The notes under the pieces are model-generated. The model was given only the letters and a program-made list of their open reading frames with translations. It did not search any database and was not told the DNA's origin. Of a stretch of DNA of 49,959 nucleotides, positions 25,354 through 33,723 are shown in pieces (the first letter of the stretch is position 1; the number at the start of each line of letters is the position of its first letter). A program made the position numbers and the translations under genes. Source of the stretch: Rhodobiaceae bacterium (GTDB lineage: Bacteria > Pseudomonadota > Alphaproteobacteria > Rhizobiales > JAKPQE01); assembly GCA_028278505.1 (NCBI GenBank), contig JANQEG010000096.1, positions 1 to 49,959 of the forward strand. The letters run 5' to 3'.

Positions 25354-27216
25354 ATGACCGGTGAACGCAACACTCCGGCCTTCATCGCCCTGACGGCGCG
25401 GGGGGCCGCGCTCGCGCGCCGGCTCAAGGCCGAACTCGGCGGCGAAGTTCACGGGCTTACCGGCCGCGTCGACGACGCCGACATCGACTTTACCGATACC
25501 GGGGCGCATCTGCGCGCGCACTTTGCCGCCGGGCGGCCGATCGTCGGGATCTGCGCCGCCGGCATCCTCATCCGCGCGCTGGCGCCGCTCCTGGCCGACA
25601 AGGCGAAGGAGCCGCCGGTGGTCGCGGTCGCCGAGGACGGCTCCGCCGTGGTGCCGCTGATTGGCGGGCATCGCGGCGCCAACGCCCTGGCACGACAAAT
25701 CGCGGCGATCCTCGGCGGCGACGCCGCGATCACCACCGCGAGCGATCTGGGCACCGGCGTCGCGCTCGACGCGCCGCCGCCGGGCTGGCGGCTTGTCGCC
25801 GCGCCGGACCTGTTGAAGACGGCGCTTGCGCGAATGGCCGCAGGCAGCCGGCCGAGCGTGACGGTCTCGCCCGATCTTGCGGAGATCGACCGGGATTGGC
25901 TCGGCCCGACCGCGGCCGATGAAGCTTCCCCGGACGCCGATCGGCTCGACATCATAATCGCCGAGACAGCCGCTCACGCCGCCGATCCCGATGCGCTTCT
26001 TTATGTGCCCGCGCGCCACACGATCGGCGTCGGCTGCGCCCGCCATTGCGATCCGGCTGAACTCGCCGCGCTGGCGAAGCAGGCAATCGGCGAAGCCGGC
26101 CTGCGGCGCGAAGCGATCGCCGGCGTCTTTTCGATCGACCTCAAATCCGACGAGGCCGCGATGCAGGCGCTTGCCCGCGAGCTCGGCGTGCCGGCGCGGT
26201 TTTATTCAGCCGGCGAACTTGAAGCCGAGTTGCCGCGGCTCGCCAACCCTTCGGAGGCTGTTTTTCGCGAGGTCGGCAGCCACGGCGTCGCCGAGGCGGC
26301 GGCGCTTGCCGCTACAGGGCCGGACGGTCAACTCGTCGTGCCAAAAATGAAGACCGCAAATGCCACGGCGGCGATCGCCCGGGCGCCGCTACCGCTTGGC
26401 GACCAGCCCGGACGACCGCGCGGACAACTCGCGGTCATCGGCATCGGTCCGGGCGCCGACGACTGGCGCACACCGGAAGCAAGCCGGCTTATCAATGAAG
26501 CGCAAGAACTGGTCGGCTACGGCCATTATCTCGACCTGATCGCGCCGCTTGCCGCCGGCAAGCCGACAAAGACGTTCCCGCTCGGTGCCGAGGAGGAGCG
26601 CAGCCGCTATGCGCTGGAGCGCGCCGGCGAAGGCCGGAACGTGGCGCTGATCTCGTCGGGCGATGCGGGTATTTACGCCATGGGCGCGCTTGTCATGGAA
26701 TTGCTCGACCGGCCCGAACGCGAAAACGGCGTCTCCGCCGCCGCCCGCCGCGTCGAAGTGGTCAACGCACCGGGAATCACCGCGTTACAGGCGGCGTCGG
26801 CGCGGATCGGCGCCCTTGTCGGCCATGATTTCTGCGCCATATCGCTGTCCGATCTGCTGACGCCGCGCGACGACATCATCGCCCGCGTGAAGGCTGCTGC
26901 CGCGGGAGATTTCGTCATCGCCTTCTATAATCCGGTGTCGGCGCGGCGGCGCACCCTGCTCAACGCGGCGCGCGATATCCTGCTTGGGCAACGGCCGGCG
27001 GAAACGCCGGTGCTGATCGCCGCCAATCTCGGCCGTGCCGAAGAGAAGCTGACACCACGAACGCTTAGTTCGTTAAATATCGACGAGGTCGACATGTTGA
27101 CCGTGGTGCTGATCGGGTCGTCTCAGAGCCGCGCCTTTTCGACCGGCGACGGGCAAACCCGTTTCTACACGCCGCGCGGTTATGCGGCTAAACAATCAAT
27201 GGTGCCCACGTCATGA
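25354..27216 (+). CDS. cobJ: CbiG-CobJ fusion: cobalt-precorrin 5A hydrolase / precorrin-3B C17-methyltransferase
   Basis: A 620-residue fusion. Residues about 8-135 are the CbiG N-terminal domain (VGICAAGILIRALAP, LIGGHRGANALA). About 220-350 are the CbiG C-terminal/CobE-like domain (IGVGCARHCDPAEL, GVFSIDLKSDE). From about 358 a complete CobJ methyltransferase follows (LAVIGIGPGADDW, SSGDAGIYAMG, VNAPGITALQAA, FYNPVSARR). CobJ methylates C17 with ring contraction; CbiG opens the delta-lactone in the cobalt-early pathway. The stop overlaps cobM (ATGA). The start ATG at 25354 lacks a strong ribosome-binding site. Confidence 0.93.
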   Translation: MTGERNTPAFIALTARGAALARRLKAELGGEVHGLTGRVDDADIDFTDTGAHLRAHFAAGRPIVGICAAGILIRALAPLLADKAKEPPVVAVAEDGSAVVPLIGGHRGANALARQIAAILGGDAAITTASDLGTGVALDAPPPGWRLVAAPDLLKTALARMAAGSRPSVTVSPDLAEIDRDWLGPTAADEASPDADRLDIIIAETAAHAADPDALLYVPARHTIGVGCARHCDPAELAALAKQAIGEAGLRREAIAGVFSIDLKSDEAAMQALARELGVPARFYSAGELEAELPRLANPSEAVFREVGSHGVAEAAALAATGPDGQLVVPKMKTANATAAIARAPLPLGDQPGRPRGQLAVIGIGPGADDWRTPEASRLINEAQELVGYGHYLDLIAPLAAGKPTKTFPLGAEEERSRYALERAGEGRNVALISSGDAGIYAMGALVMELLDRPERENGVSAAARRVEVVNAPGITALQAASARIGALVGHDFCAISLSDLLTPRDDIIARVKAAAAGDFVIAFYNPVSARRRTLLNAARDILLGQRPAETPVLIAANLGRAEEKLTPRTLSSLNIDEVDMLTVVLIGSSQSRAFSTGDGQTRFYTPRGYAAKQSMVPTS

Positions 27217-27995
27217 CCGTTCACTTCATCGGCGCCGGCCCCGGCGACCCGGAACTGATCACGGTCCGTGGCCGGCGGCTGATCGAGAGTGCGCCGGTCT
27301 GCCTTTATGCCGGCTCGCTGGTGCCGGAAGCGGTCATCGCCTATGCGCCGAAGCATGCGATCGTGCGCGATACGTCTTCGATGACGCTTGACGAGATCAT
27401 CGACGAGATCGCCGCCGCGGATGCCGCCGGCAAGGACGTGGCGCGGGTCCATTCCGGCGATCCCGCGCTCTATGGCGCGATCGCCGAGCAGATCAGGCGG
27501 CTGAAGGCGCTCGGCATCGCTTATGAGGTCACGCCGGGCGTGCCCGCCTTTGCCGCAGCCGCCGCCGCGCTCGGCCAGGAGTTGACGATCCCGGAGGTCG
27601 CCCAGACGGTGATCCTGACGCGGACGACGATGAAGGCGTCGCGCATGCCCGAAGCCGAGAATCTGGATGCGCTCGGGCGCACCGGCGCGACGCTTGCCAT
27701 TCACCTTTCGGTGCGCAATTTGCGCGAGATCGAGCGGCGGCTGACGCCCCATTACGGCGCCGATTGTCCGGTGATCGTCGCCTATCGGGTCGGCTGGCCC
27801 GACCAGGCGCTGCTGCGCGGCACGCTCGCCGATATCGGCGCAAAGGTGCGCGCCGCCAAGATCACCCGCACCGCGCTGATCCTCATCGGGCCGGCGCTGG
27901 CGGAGACGAACTTCCGCGATTCGGCGCTTTATGATGGCGGCCACGCGCACATTCTGCGCCCGCACCGCTCGAAGCCGCGCGCCGATCACAAATAA
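27213..27995 (+). CDS. cobM: Precorrin-4 C11-methyltransferase
   Basis: SAM-dependent methylation at C11; 260 residues. The signatures are VHFIGAGPGDPELIT at 2-16, VHSGDPALYGA near 78 and VTPGVPAFAAAAA near 107. It ends the plus-strand cobalamin run and is translationally coupled to cobJ. Its 3' end overlaps the convergent cobB by ten bases. Confidence 0.95.
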   Translation: MTVHFIGAGPGDPELITVRGRRLIESAPVCLYAGSLVPEAVIAYAPKHAIVRDTSSMTLDEIIDEIAAADAAGKDVARVHSGDPALYGAIAEQIRRLKALGIAYEVTPGVPAFAAAAAALGQELTIPEVAQTVILTRTTMKASRMPEAENLDALGRTGATLAIHLSVRNLREIERRLTPHYGADCPVIVAYRVGWPDQALLRGTLADIGAKVRAAKITRTALILIGPALAETNFRDSALYDGGHAHILRPHRSKPRADHK

Positions 27996-29287
27996 TCGAT
28001 GATATGGGCGAACGATCCCATCACATTGCCGGTACGGAGCCCCATCGGCGGCAGGTCGAGCCCGACCGCATCGGCGGCCTCAAACAACGGCTCCGCCGGC
28101 CCGCTCTTCAGCGTCGTCGCATAGTGGAATTCATGGCCGGCCAACGGTTCCGCCCAGGGCATGGCCGAGACGGGACGAAGCCGCCGGTAACCGAGATGCA
28201 GTTTGCGTTCGGCAAAGCTCGTGACCAAAGGCAAGAGCCCGAGCATTTCGTGGTTGCCGCCTTCGGCATCGACGAGGCCTTCGCCGAGCACCATATAGCC
28301 GCCGCACTCGCCATAGACGAGCGCGCCGCGGGCTGCGGCGGTCTTCATTCCGGCGCGGAAGTTCGCGGCTGCCGCGATCCGCCCGGCGTGCAGCTCGGGA
28401 TAGCCGCCGGGCAGGACAACCGCATCGGCGCCCGGGTCCGGGCCCTCGTCGGCAAGCGGCGAGAAGACCGAAAGTTCGGCGCCGGCGGCGCGCCAGTCGT
28501 CAAGCATATGCGGATAGAGGAAAGAAAAGGCGTCGTCGCGGGCAATGGCGATGCGTTGCCCGAGCGGCGCGAGCCCGTCAGCCTTCTCCTCGCCTCGCGA
28601 CACGATCGGCGCCGCTGCGGCAATCACCGCGTCGAGGTCGACATGGGTGCGGACCAGATCGGCAGCGCCGGTAATGAACGCCTCGAGATCGGCGTGCTCG
28701 CGCGCCTGGACGAGGCCGAGATGGCGCGACGGCGCTTGAAACCCGGCGCTGCGCGGCACGATGCCGAACACCGGCAGGCCGGACGCCTCCATGGCGATTT
28801 TCACCATGGCGCCGTGGCGCGGCGAGCCGACCCGGTTGAGGATCGTGCCGGCGATTTTCACGCCGTCGTTGAAGCGGGCCATGCCGAGCGCCGTCGCCGC
28901 CGCGCTCTGGGCCTGGTGCTCGACATCGACGACGAGCACGACCGGCACGCCCAATATCGCGCAGAGATCCGCAGTCGAGCCGCGGCCGAACGGAGTTTCG
29001 GCGTCCGGCGCGCCGTCGAAAAGCCCCATCGCCCCCTCGATGACGAGAAGTTCGGCAGGGTTCGCCGCGCCAAGCGCACGCAGCCGCGCCGGCGACATCG
29101 CCCAAGGGTCGAGGTTGACGCAGGCGCCGCCGCCGGCTGCAGCATGGAATTGCGGATCGATATAGTCGGGCCCGCTCTTGGCCGAGGCGACATTAAGGCC
29201 GCGGTCGCGCAGCGCCCGCAACAGGCCCAGCGTCAGCATGGTCTTGCCGGCGCCGGAGCGCGGCGCGGCGATGGTCAGGGCGTGCAT
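27986..29287 (-). CDS. cobB: Cobyrinate/hydrogenobyrinate a,c-diamide synthase
   Basis: Glutamine- and ATP-dependent amidation of the a and c carboxylates; 433 residues. N-terminal synthetase domain with P-loop APRSGAGKT near 8-16 and AKSGPDYIDP near 40. C-terminal glutaminase domain with the nucleophile in YGECGGYMVLG near 332 and HEFHYA near 400. Start at 29287 has GAGG five bases upstream and begins MHALTIAAPRSGAGK as expected. The frame remains open for another 367 codons antisense to the neighbouring HAD gene, which is not coding. Confidence 0.96.
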   Translation of the reverse strand: MHALTIAAPRSGAGKTMLTLGLLRALRDRGLNVASAKSGPDYIDPQFHAAAGGGACVNLDPWAMSPARLRALGAANPAELLVIEGAMGLFDGAPDAETPFGRGSTADLCAILGVPVVLVVDVEHQAQSAAATALGMARFNDGVKIAGTILNRVGSPRHGAMVKIAMEASGLPVFGIVPRSAGFQAPSRHLGLVQAREHADLEAFITGAADLVRTHVDLDAVIAAAAPIVSRGEEKADGLAPLGQRIAIARDDAFSFLYPHMLDDWRAAGAELSVFSPLADEGPDPGADAVVLPGGYPELHAGRIAAAANFRAGMKTAAARGALVYGECGGYMVLGEGLVDAEGGNHEMLGLLPLVTSFAERKLHLGYRRLRPVSAMPWAEPLAGHEFHYATTLKSGPAEPLFEAADAVGLDLPPMGLRTGNVMGSFAHIIDYL

Positions 29288-29470
29288 GCGGCCTCGGCAT
29301 TCCGTTCGGTTTCGCACCTCCCCTATAGCGGCCGGCGCGTCCGATGGATATCGGCTTTTGCGATTGGCAGCGTCGATGACGGCGGTTTTGACGGCGGCCG
29401 ATCGCGCGGCGCTCGCGATTTCGGCGCCGGCCGTCTTGACGCCGTCACGGGCATCGCCTAACCGGCCCCC

Positions 29471-30340
29471 ATGACTGAACGATCGCCCTTCCTCGCCGGC
29501 GTCAGCCTGATCGCCGACCGCTATGACGGCATCCTCAGCGATGTCTGGGGCGTCGTTCACAATGGTGTCGCCGCCTGGCCAAACGCCTGCGAGGCGCTCA
29601 CGCGCCTGCGCGCCGGCGGTGCCGCCGTGGTGCTGATCTCCAACGCGCCGCGGCCGTCGCGCGCGGTGACGGCGCAGCTTCACGAACTCGGCGTGCCGGC
29701 GGACGCCTATGACGCCTTCGTCTCCTCCGGCGACGTCACCCACGATTTGCTCGCCCGCGACTATGGCGGCGCCCGCATCTTCCATATCGGTCCGGAACGC
29801 GATCTCGTGCTTTATGACGGCCTCGACGTGACGCTGACCGGAGAGGCGGCCGCCGATCTCGCCGTCTGCACCGGCCTTTTCGACGACACCACCGAGACGC
29901 CGGAAGACTACGACCGGCTGCTGCGCGGGCTTGCCGCCCGGCGCCTGCCCTTCATCTGCGCCAATCCCGACCGGGTCGTCGAACGCGGCACCGATCTGAT
30001 CTTCTGCGCCGGTGCTATCGCCGATCTCTACCGCGAGCTTGGCGGTGCGCCGCAAATCATCGGCAAGCCGCATGCCGACATCTATGATGTCGCCCACGCC
30101 GCGCTGGAAACGGCGCGCGGCCGGCCGCTGAAAAACGGACGCGTGCTTGCCATCGGCGATTCGGTCGGCACCGATCTGCGCGGTGCCGCCGATCACGGCT
30201 ATGACGTGCTGTTCGTCACCGGCGGCATTCACAGCGCCGAACTCGGGCGTCCGGAAGCGCCCGATCCCGGCCGGGTCGCCGCATTGCTTGAACGCGAAGG
30301 GCTGAGTGCGGTCGGCGTTCAGCCGCGCCTCGTCTGGTAG
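29471..30340 (+). CDS. TIGR01459 family HAD-type hydrolase
   Basis: 289 residues of the HAD class IIA group (NagD/4-nitrophenylphosphatase-like), matching what is catalogued as TIGR01459 in alphaproteobacteria. Motif I DGILSDVWGVVHNG near 19-32 (nucleophile Asp, acid replaced in the usual class pattern), motif II LISNAPRP near 56, motif III lysine in IGKPH near 198, and motif IV AIGDSVGTDLRGA near 222. Substrate unknown. Divergent from cobB with 183 bases between the starts; probably not part of cobalamin synthesis. Confidence 0.88.
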   Translation: MTERSPFLAGVSLIADRYDGILSDVWGVVHNGVAAWPNACEALTRLRAGGAAVVLISNAPRPSRAVTAQLHELGVPADAYDAFVSSGDVTHDLLARDYGGARIFHIGPERDLVLYDGLDVTLTGEAAADLAVCTGLFDDTTETPEDYDRLLRGLAARRLPFICANPDRVVERGTDLIFCAGAIADLYRELGGAPQIIGKPHADIYDVAHAALETARGRPLKNGRVLAIGDSVGTDLRGAADHGYDVLFVTGGIHSAELGRPEAPDPGRVAALLEREGLSAVGVQPRLVW

Positions 30341-30351
30341 GCGCGGCCGGA

Positions 30352-30966
30352 TCAGTCGAACAGCTTGTCGATATCGCTCTGCGCGGAGCATTCGCCGAAA
30401 AAGGCGTCGATGTCGTCCTGGTCTATGCCTTCGCCGTCGGATTGCGGGCCGTTGACGATCAACTCACGCTTGCGCCGCGCGTCTTCGGTTTCCGGCTCCT
30501 CCGGGATCGCCGCCGTGGCGTCGATCAGGTCGTGGGTTTCAAGCTCGTCGATGAAGCGACTGACCCGCCGCTCGATCAGGTGCAGCGTCTCGACCACCTT
30601 GCCGATCCGCTGTCCGGTGATGTCCTGGAACGAGCAGGCCTCGAAAATGCCCATGGCCGCGGCCTGGACCGCCGCCCTGTAGGCGTCGGCGTCGACAGCG
30701 TCGGCCTCCATGATCGCCTCGGCCTGCTCCATGATCTGGTGGGTGGCGCTTTCGGTCGCCTCGACGATGGCGTCGAGTTCGCGGCCGGCCTCGGGAATGT
30801 GCGATTGCCGGATCTCGCCGGGCCGCAGCCGGCCGATTTCCTGTTTCATGCGGGAGATGTCGGCGGCGATGCTCAAGATCTCGTCCCGCAGCATCCCCTC
30901 GACGACGGTCTCGTCGGCGCTGTCGGGCGGGCGATCGGGACGGGTTTTGCGGGTGGCAGCAGTCAT
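30352..30966 (-). CDS. cheZ: CheZ-like CheY-P phosphatase
   Basis: 204 residues. The central helical region has FEACSFQDITGQRIGKV, with D115 and Q119 matching the catalytic Asp and Gln of CheZ (DxTGQ in E. coli). The extreme C-terminus, SDIDKLFD, resembles the CheY-binding tail, and a second copy of that motif, DDIDAFFG, lies just before it. The gene lies 68 bases downstream of a CheY gene on the same strand, as a likely operon, with no other chemotaxis gene in the window. Confidence 0.85.
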   Translation of the reverse strand: MTAATRKTRPDRPPDSADETVVEGMLRDEILSIAADISRMKQEIGRLRPGEIRQSHIPEAGRELDAIVEATESATHQIMEQAEAIMEADAVDADAYRAAVQAAAMGIFEACSFQDITGQRIGKVVETLHLIERRVSRFIDELETHDLIDATAAIPEEPETEDARRKRELIVNGPQSDGEGIDQDDIDAFFGECSAQSDIDKLFD

Positions 30967-31034
30967 GGTCGGATCCCGGCCGTTGGCGTGCGTCCGGCCG
31001 CTACGGCTTTGTCGTCCAGAAGCAAAGGAAAGGG

Positions 31035-31418
31035 CTAGGCACTGAACACCGCGTCGATCTTGCCCTTCAAGGTCTGCGCGTTAAACGGCTTGACGATGTA
31101 ATTGTTGACGCCGGCCTTCTTGGCGGCGATGACGTTCTCGGTCTTGGATTCCGCGGTGACCATGATGAACGGCGTGCGGCCCAGCCCGCCGTCGGCGCGC
31201 ACGTGCCTGAGCAGCTCGTAGCCGGTCATCGGCTCCATGTTCCAGTCGGAGATGACGAGCCCGTATCTGCGCGACCTCATCTTTGAGAGCGCCTCGGTTC
31301 CGTCGGAAGCGTCATCGACGTCGCTGAAGCCCAACTGCTTGAGCAGATTTCGGATGATCCGGATCATCGTCTTGTAGTCATCGACCACGAGTATCGGCAT
31401 CGACGTATCAACGGCCAT
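31035..31418 (-). CDS. cheY: CheY-like single-domain response regulator
   Basis: 127 residues, a lone receiver domain. Acidic pocket D13-D14, phospho-acceptor D58 (ISDWNM), conserved threonine in VTAES near 86 and lysine in YIVKPF near 108. The sequence after the start, MPILVVDDYKTMIRIIRN, is typical of CheY. GGAG six bases before the ATG at 31418 decides the start against upstream ATGs at 31430 and 31466. Pairs with the downstream CheZ for signal termination. Confidence 0.92.
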   Translation of the reverse strand: MAVDTSMPILVVDDYKTMIRIIRNLLKQLGFSDVDDASDGTEALSKMRSRRYGLVISDWNMEPMTGYELLRHVRADGGLGRTPFIMVTAESKTENVIAAKKAGVNNYIVKPFNAQTLKGKIDAVFSA

Positions 31419-31536
31419 AGCCTGCTCCATGCGCTCACGCTTGCCCGGCACCGAATTCGGGCGCAAAAACTGACCGAGGTGTCGCCGATTTCCCCCGACA
31501 CCTCCGGTGCCGAAATTAGGCAGAAGTCTTGAATAT

Positions 31537-31548
31537 CCGGTTAACCGG
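31537..31548. promoter_or_regulatory. 12-base perfect palindrome
   Basis: CCGGTTAACCGG, 119 bases upstream of the cheY start, in the 264-base gap between cheY and the MaoC gene. It contains a CtrA half-site (TTAACC). It may be an operator for cheY; no regulator can be named. Confidence 0.3.
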
Positions 31549-31600
31549 TTGACGCCAAAGCCGCATCGCCGTTTGCCGCCGCCGCGGCGTTATTCAGAAG

Positions 31601-31621
31601 TGCAATATCGCTGATATTGCA
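31601..31621. promoter_or_regulatory. Perfect 9-3-9 inverted repeat before the MaoC gene
   Basis: TGCAATATC-GCT-GATATTGCA, centred about 72 bases upstream of the MaoC-like gene start. The AT-rich core in GC-rich DNA and perfect symmetry are typical of a dimeric repressor operator. I do not recognise the motif. Confidence 0.5.
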
Positions 31622-31682
31622 GCGCAGCAAAAATCGCGCTAGTTTGGCCGCTGACCGTTTACATCAGCCGGGACATCCTGCG

Positions 31683-32129
31683 ATGACCATACACACCGTT
31701 CGCACCTATTATTTCGAAGATCTTCAGGTCGGCATGTCCGAGACCATCATGAAGACGGTGATGGATTCGGATGTGGTCGGCTTTGCCGAAGTCTCCGGAG
31801 ACGCCAATCCGATCCATCTGTGCGACATCTACGCCTCGAAAACCCGTTTCGGCCAGCGCATCGCCCACGGGCTCTATACGGCGAGCCTGATCTCGGCGGT
31901 GCTCGGTACGCGGATGCCGGGACCGGGCGCCGTCTACATGTCGCAATCGCTGAACTTCTACGCGCCGGTGAAGATCGGCGATGTCGTCGTCGTCACCGTC
32001 GAAGTCGTCGAACTGACCGAAAAGGGCCGCCGCGCGCGCCTGCACTGCGAGGCGACCGTCGACGGCACCGTCGTGCTCGACGGCGAGGCGATGGTGATGG
32101 TGCCGAAGCGGCCGCCGCCGCCGGCGTAG
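31683..32129 (+). CDS. MaoC family (R)-specific enoyl-CoA hydratase-like protein
   Basis: 148 residues, a single hot-dog domain. The hydratase-2 motif is intact: D-x(4)-H as SGDANPIHLCD near 42-52, followed by FGQRIAHGLYTASLIS. Such proteins (PhaJ-like) hydrate enoyl-CoA with R stereochemistry, feeding PHA or fatty-acid metabolism; the substrate here is unknown. The ATG at 31683 is chosen; the frame opens upstream at 31617 through the palindrome and is not coding there. Likely controlled through the palindrome at 31601. Confidence 0.88.
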   Translation: MTIHTVRTYYFEDLQVGMSETIMKTVMDSDVVGFAEVSGDANPIHLCDIYASKTRFGQRIAHGLYTASLISAVLGTRMPGPGAVYMSQSLNFYAPVKIGDVVVVTVEVVELTEKGRRARLHCEATVDGTVVLDGEAMVMVPKRPPPPA

Positions 32130-32208
32130 CAGATCGGAAACCGGTAAATCGGGCGAGCCTGATTACCGCTGATCCCTTGCCGCGGGTTGGTCGTAAGCCA
32201 CGACGCGC

Positions 32209-33297
32209 TTAAGGATTCGTGTCCGCCCATCGCGCCGTTTCCGTCCCGACCGCCTCGGCAATGTCGCGATGGCCTTCGCGCTCGGTCTTACGCAAGAATT
32301 CCTGCTTGATGCGGCCGATGAGGCCGAAGCCCTCATAGACGAGCCCGGTGTAAAGCTGGATCAGATCGGCGCCGGCGGCAATCTTCTGCCACGCCGCCTT
32401 CGGCGTATCGATGCCGCCGACGCCGATCAGCGGCAGGTCCGGGCCGACCGCCCGGCGCACCCGCGCCAGCATCCGGGTCGAGCGGTTAAACAGCGGCCGC
32501 CCGGAAAGGCCGCCGGTCTCGCGGGCGGTGCGGCGATCGACGAGGCCGTCCCGGGCGATCGTCGTGTTGGACACGATCATCGCATCGATCCCGGCGGAAA
32601 CGGCCTTTTCGACGATGTCGTCGAGATCGGCGTCGGCGAGATCGGGCGCGAGCTTCAGCGCCACCGGAACCTTGCGGCCGATCTTCGCGTGTTCTTCGTC
32701 GCGCGCTTCGCGCACCGCATCGAGCAGGTCGGTCAGCGCCGCGACCGCCTGCAGGTCGCGCAGGCCCGGCGTGTTCGGCGAGGAGATGTTGACGGCGAGA
32801 TAGTCCGCCACCGGCGCAAAGGTGCGGATGCCGGCGACATAGTCGGCGATGCGGTCGGCGGCGTCCTTGTTGGCGCCGATATTGACGCCGACAATGCCGG
32901 GCCGGCCGCGCCGTGCCGCTAGCCTTTGAAGAACCGCCTCAGAACCCGCATTGTTGAAGCCGAAGCGGTTGATGACGCTGCGGTCCGGCAGCAGCCGGAA
33001 CAGCCGCGGCTTCGGATTTCCGGGTTGCGGCCGCGGCGTCACGGTGCCGATCTCGGCAAAGCCGAAGCCGCAGGCGAGAATCGCATCGGGCACTTCGCCA
33101 TTCTTGTCGAGGCCGGCGGCGGTGCCGATCGGATTGGGGAAGTCCAGATCCCAGAGGTGTCGGGAAAGCCGGGGATCATCGGCCCGCGCGCGCGGATGAA
33201 GCCCGGCCGCGAGCGCCCTGATCGCCAGACTGTGCGCGGTTTCCGGATCGATCGCCAGCAGCAATGGCCGGCCGAGATCCATCAGCCCGGAGATCAT
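32209..33297 (-). CDS. pyrD: Dihydroorotate dehydrogenase (quinone), class 2
   Basis: Membrane-associated flavoenzyme oxidising dihydroorotate to orotate with quinone, 362 residues. The N-terminal helical extension (about 1-45) marks class 2. FMN-barrel motifs: GTAAGLDKNGE near 57, the catalytic-serine region NISSPNTPGLRDLQ near 173, IVSNTTIARDG near 240, and IGVGGIDTPKAAWQKIAAGAD near 295. The start ATG overlaps the stop of the upstream DUF952 gene (ATGA). Confidence 0.96.
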   Translation of the reverse strand: MISGLMDLGRPLLLAIDPETAHSLAIRALAAGLHPRARADDPRLSRHLWDLDFPNPIGTAAGLDKNGEVPDAILACGFGFAEIGTVTPRPQPGNPKPRLFRLLPDRSVINRFGFNNAGSEAVLQRLAARRGRPGIVGVNIGANKDAADRIADYVAGIRTFAPVADYLAVNISSPNTPGLRDLQAVAALTDLLDAVREARDEEHAKIGRKVPVALKLAPDLADADLDDIVEKAVSAGIDAMIVSNTTIARDGLVDRRTARETGGLSGRPLFNRSTRMLARVRRAVGPDLPLIGVGGIDTPKAAWQKIAAGADLIQLYTGLVYEGFGLIGRIKQEFLRKTEREGHRDIAEAVGTETARWADTNP

Positions 33298-33644
33298 GAC
33301 GGCAGCTCCGGAAAGTCGTGGCGGCCGTCTTCGCCGAGCGGCAGCTCGGCGACCCAGTTGACCGCGGACATCGGCAAGGCCCCATAAAGATGCGGAAACA
33401 GGTCGCCGCCGCGCGATGGCTCGTATTTCAGCGCCGGGCCGAGGGCGCCCGCATCGACGGCGATCAGCAACAGGCCGGTCATGCCGGAAAAGTGCCGGGC
33501 GGCGGTCTCGGCGACCTGTTCGCGTGTGGAGAAATGGATATAGCCGTCGGCAAGATCGACCGGCGCCCCATTAAATGCTCCCGCGGCCTCGGCGTTCCGC
33601 CACAAGGGGCCTGGGCAGATTTTGTAGATCGTTCGGGCCGTCAT
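33294..33644 (-). CDS. DUF952 family protein
   Basis: 116 residues of the DUF952 family, catalytic role unknown. Family features: YKICPGPLW near the start, DGYIHFSTREQVAETAARHF near 33-52, LKYEPSRGGDLFPHLYG near 72-88. The fold is thought to resemble ADP-ribose-type transferases, but no activity is established. Coupled by a four-base overlap to pyrD, a pairing common in alphaproteobacteria as I recall. Confidence 0.88.
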   Translation of the reverse strand: MTARTIYKICPGPLWRNAEAAGAFNGAPVDLADGYIHFSTREQVAETAARHFSGMTGLLLIAVDAGALGPALKYEPSRGGDLFPHLYGALPMSAVNWVAELPLGEDGRHDFPELPS

Positions 33645-33723
33645 TTCCGGTGTCGATTCGGTTGCCGATCCGGACCCTATCGCCGGTCAATGGGGCGGGC
33701 AAGCGGATCGCGCGCAGCGCCGA

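Noticed and set aside
29288-30391. Extension of the cobB frame by 367 residues
   Set aside because: Lies antisense to the HAD gene; CobB homologues start at the P-loop region, 29287, where a good ribosome-binding site exists.
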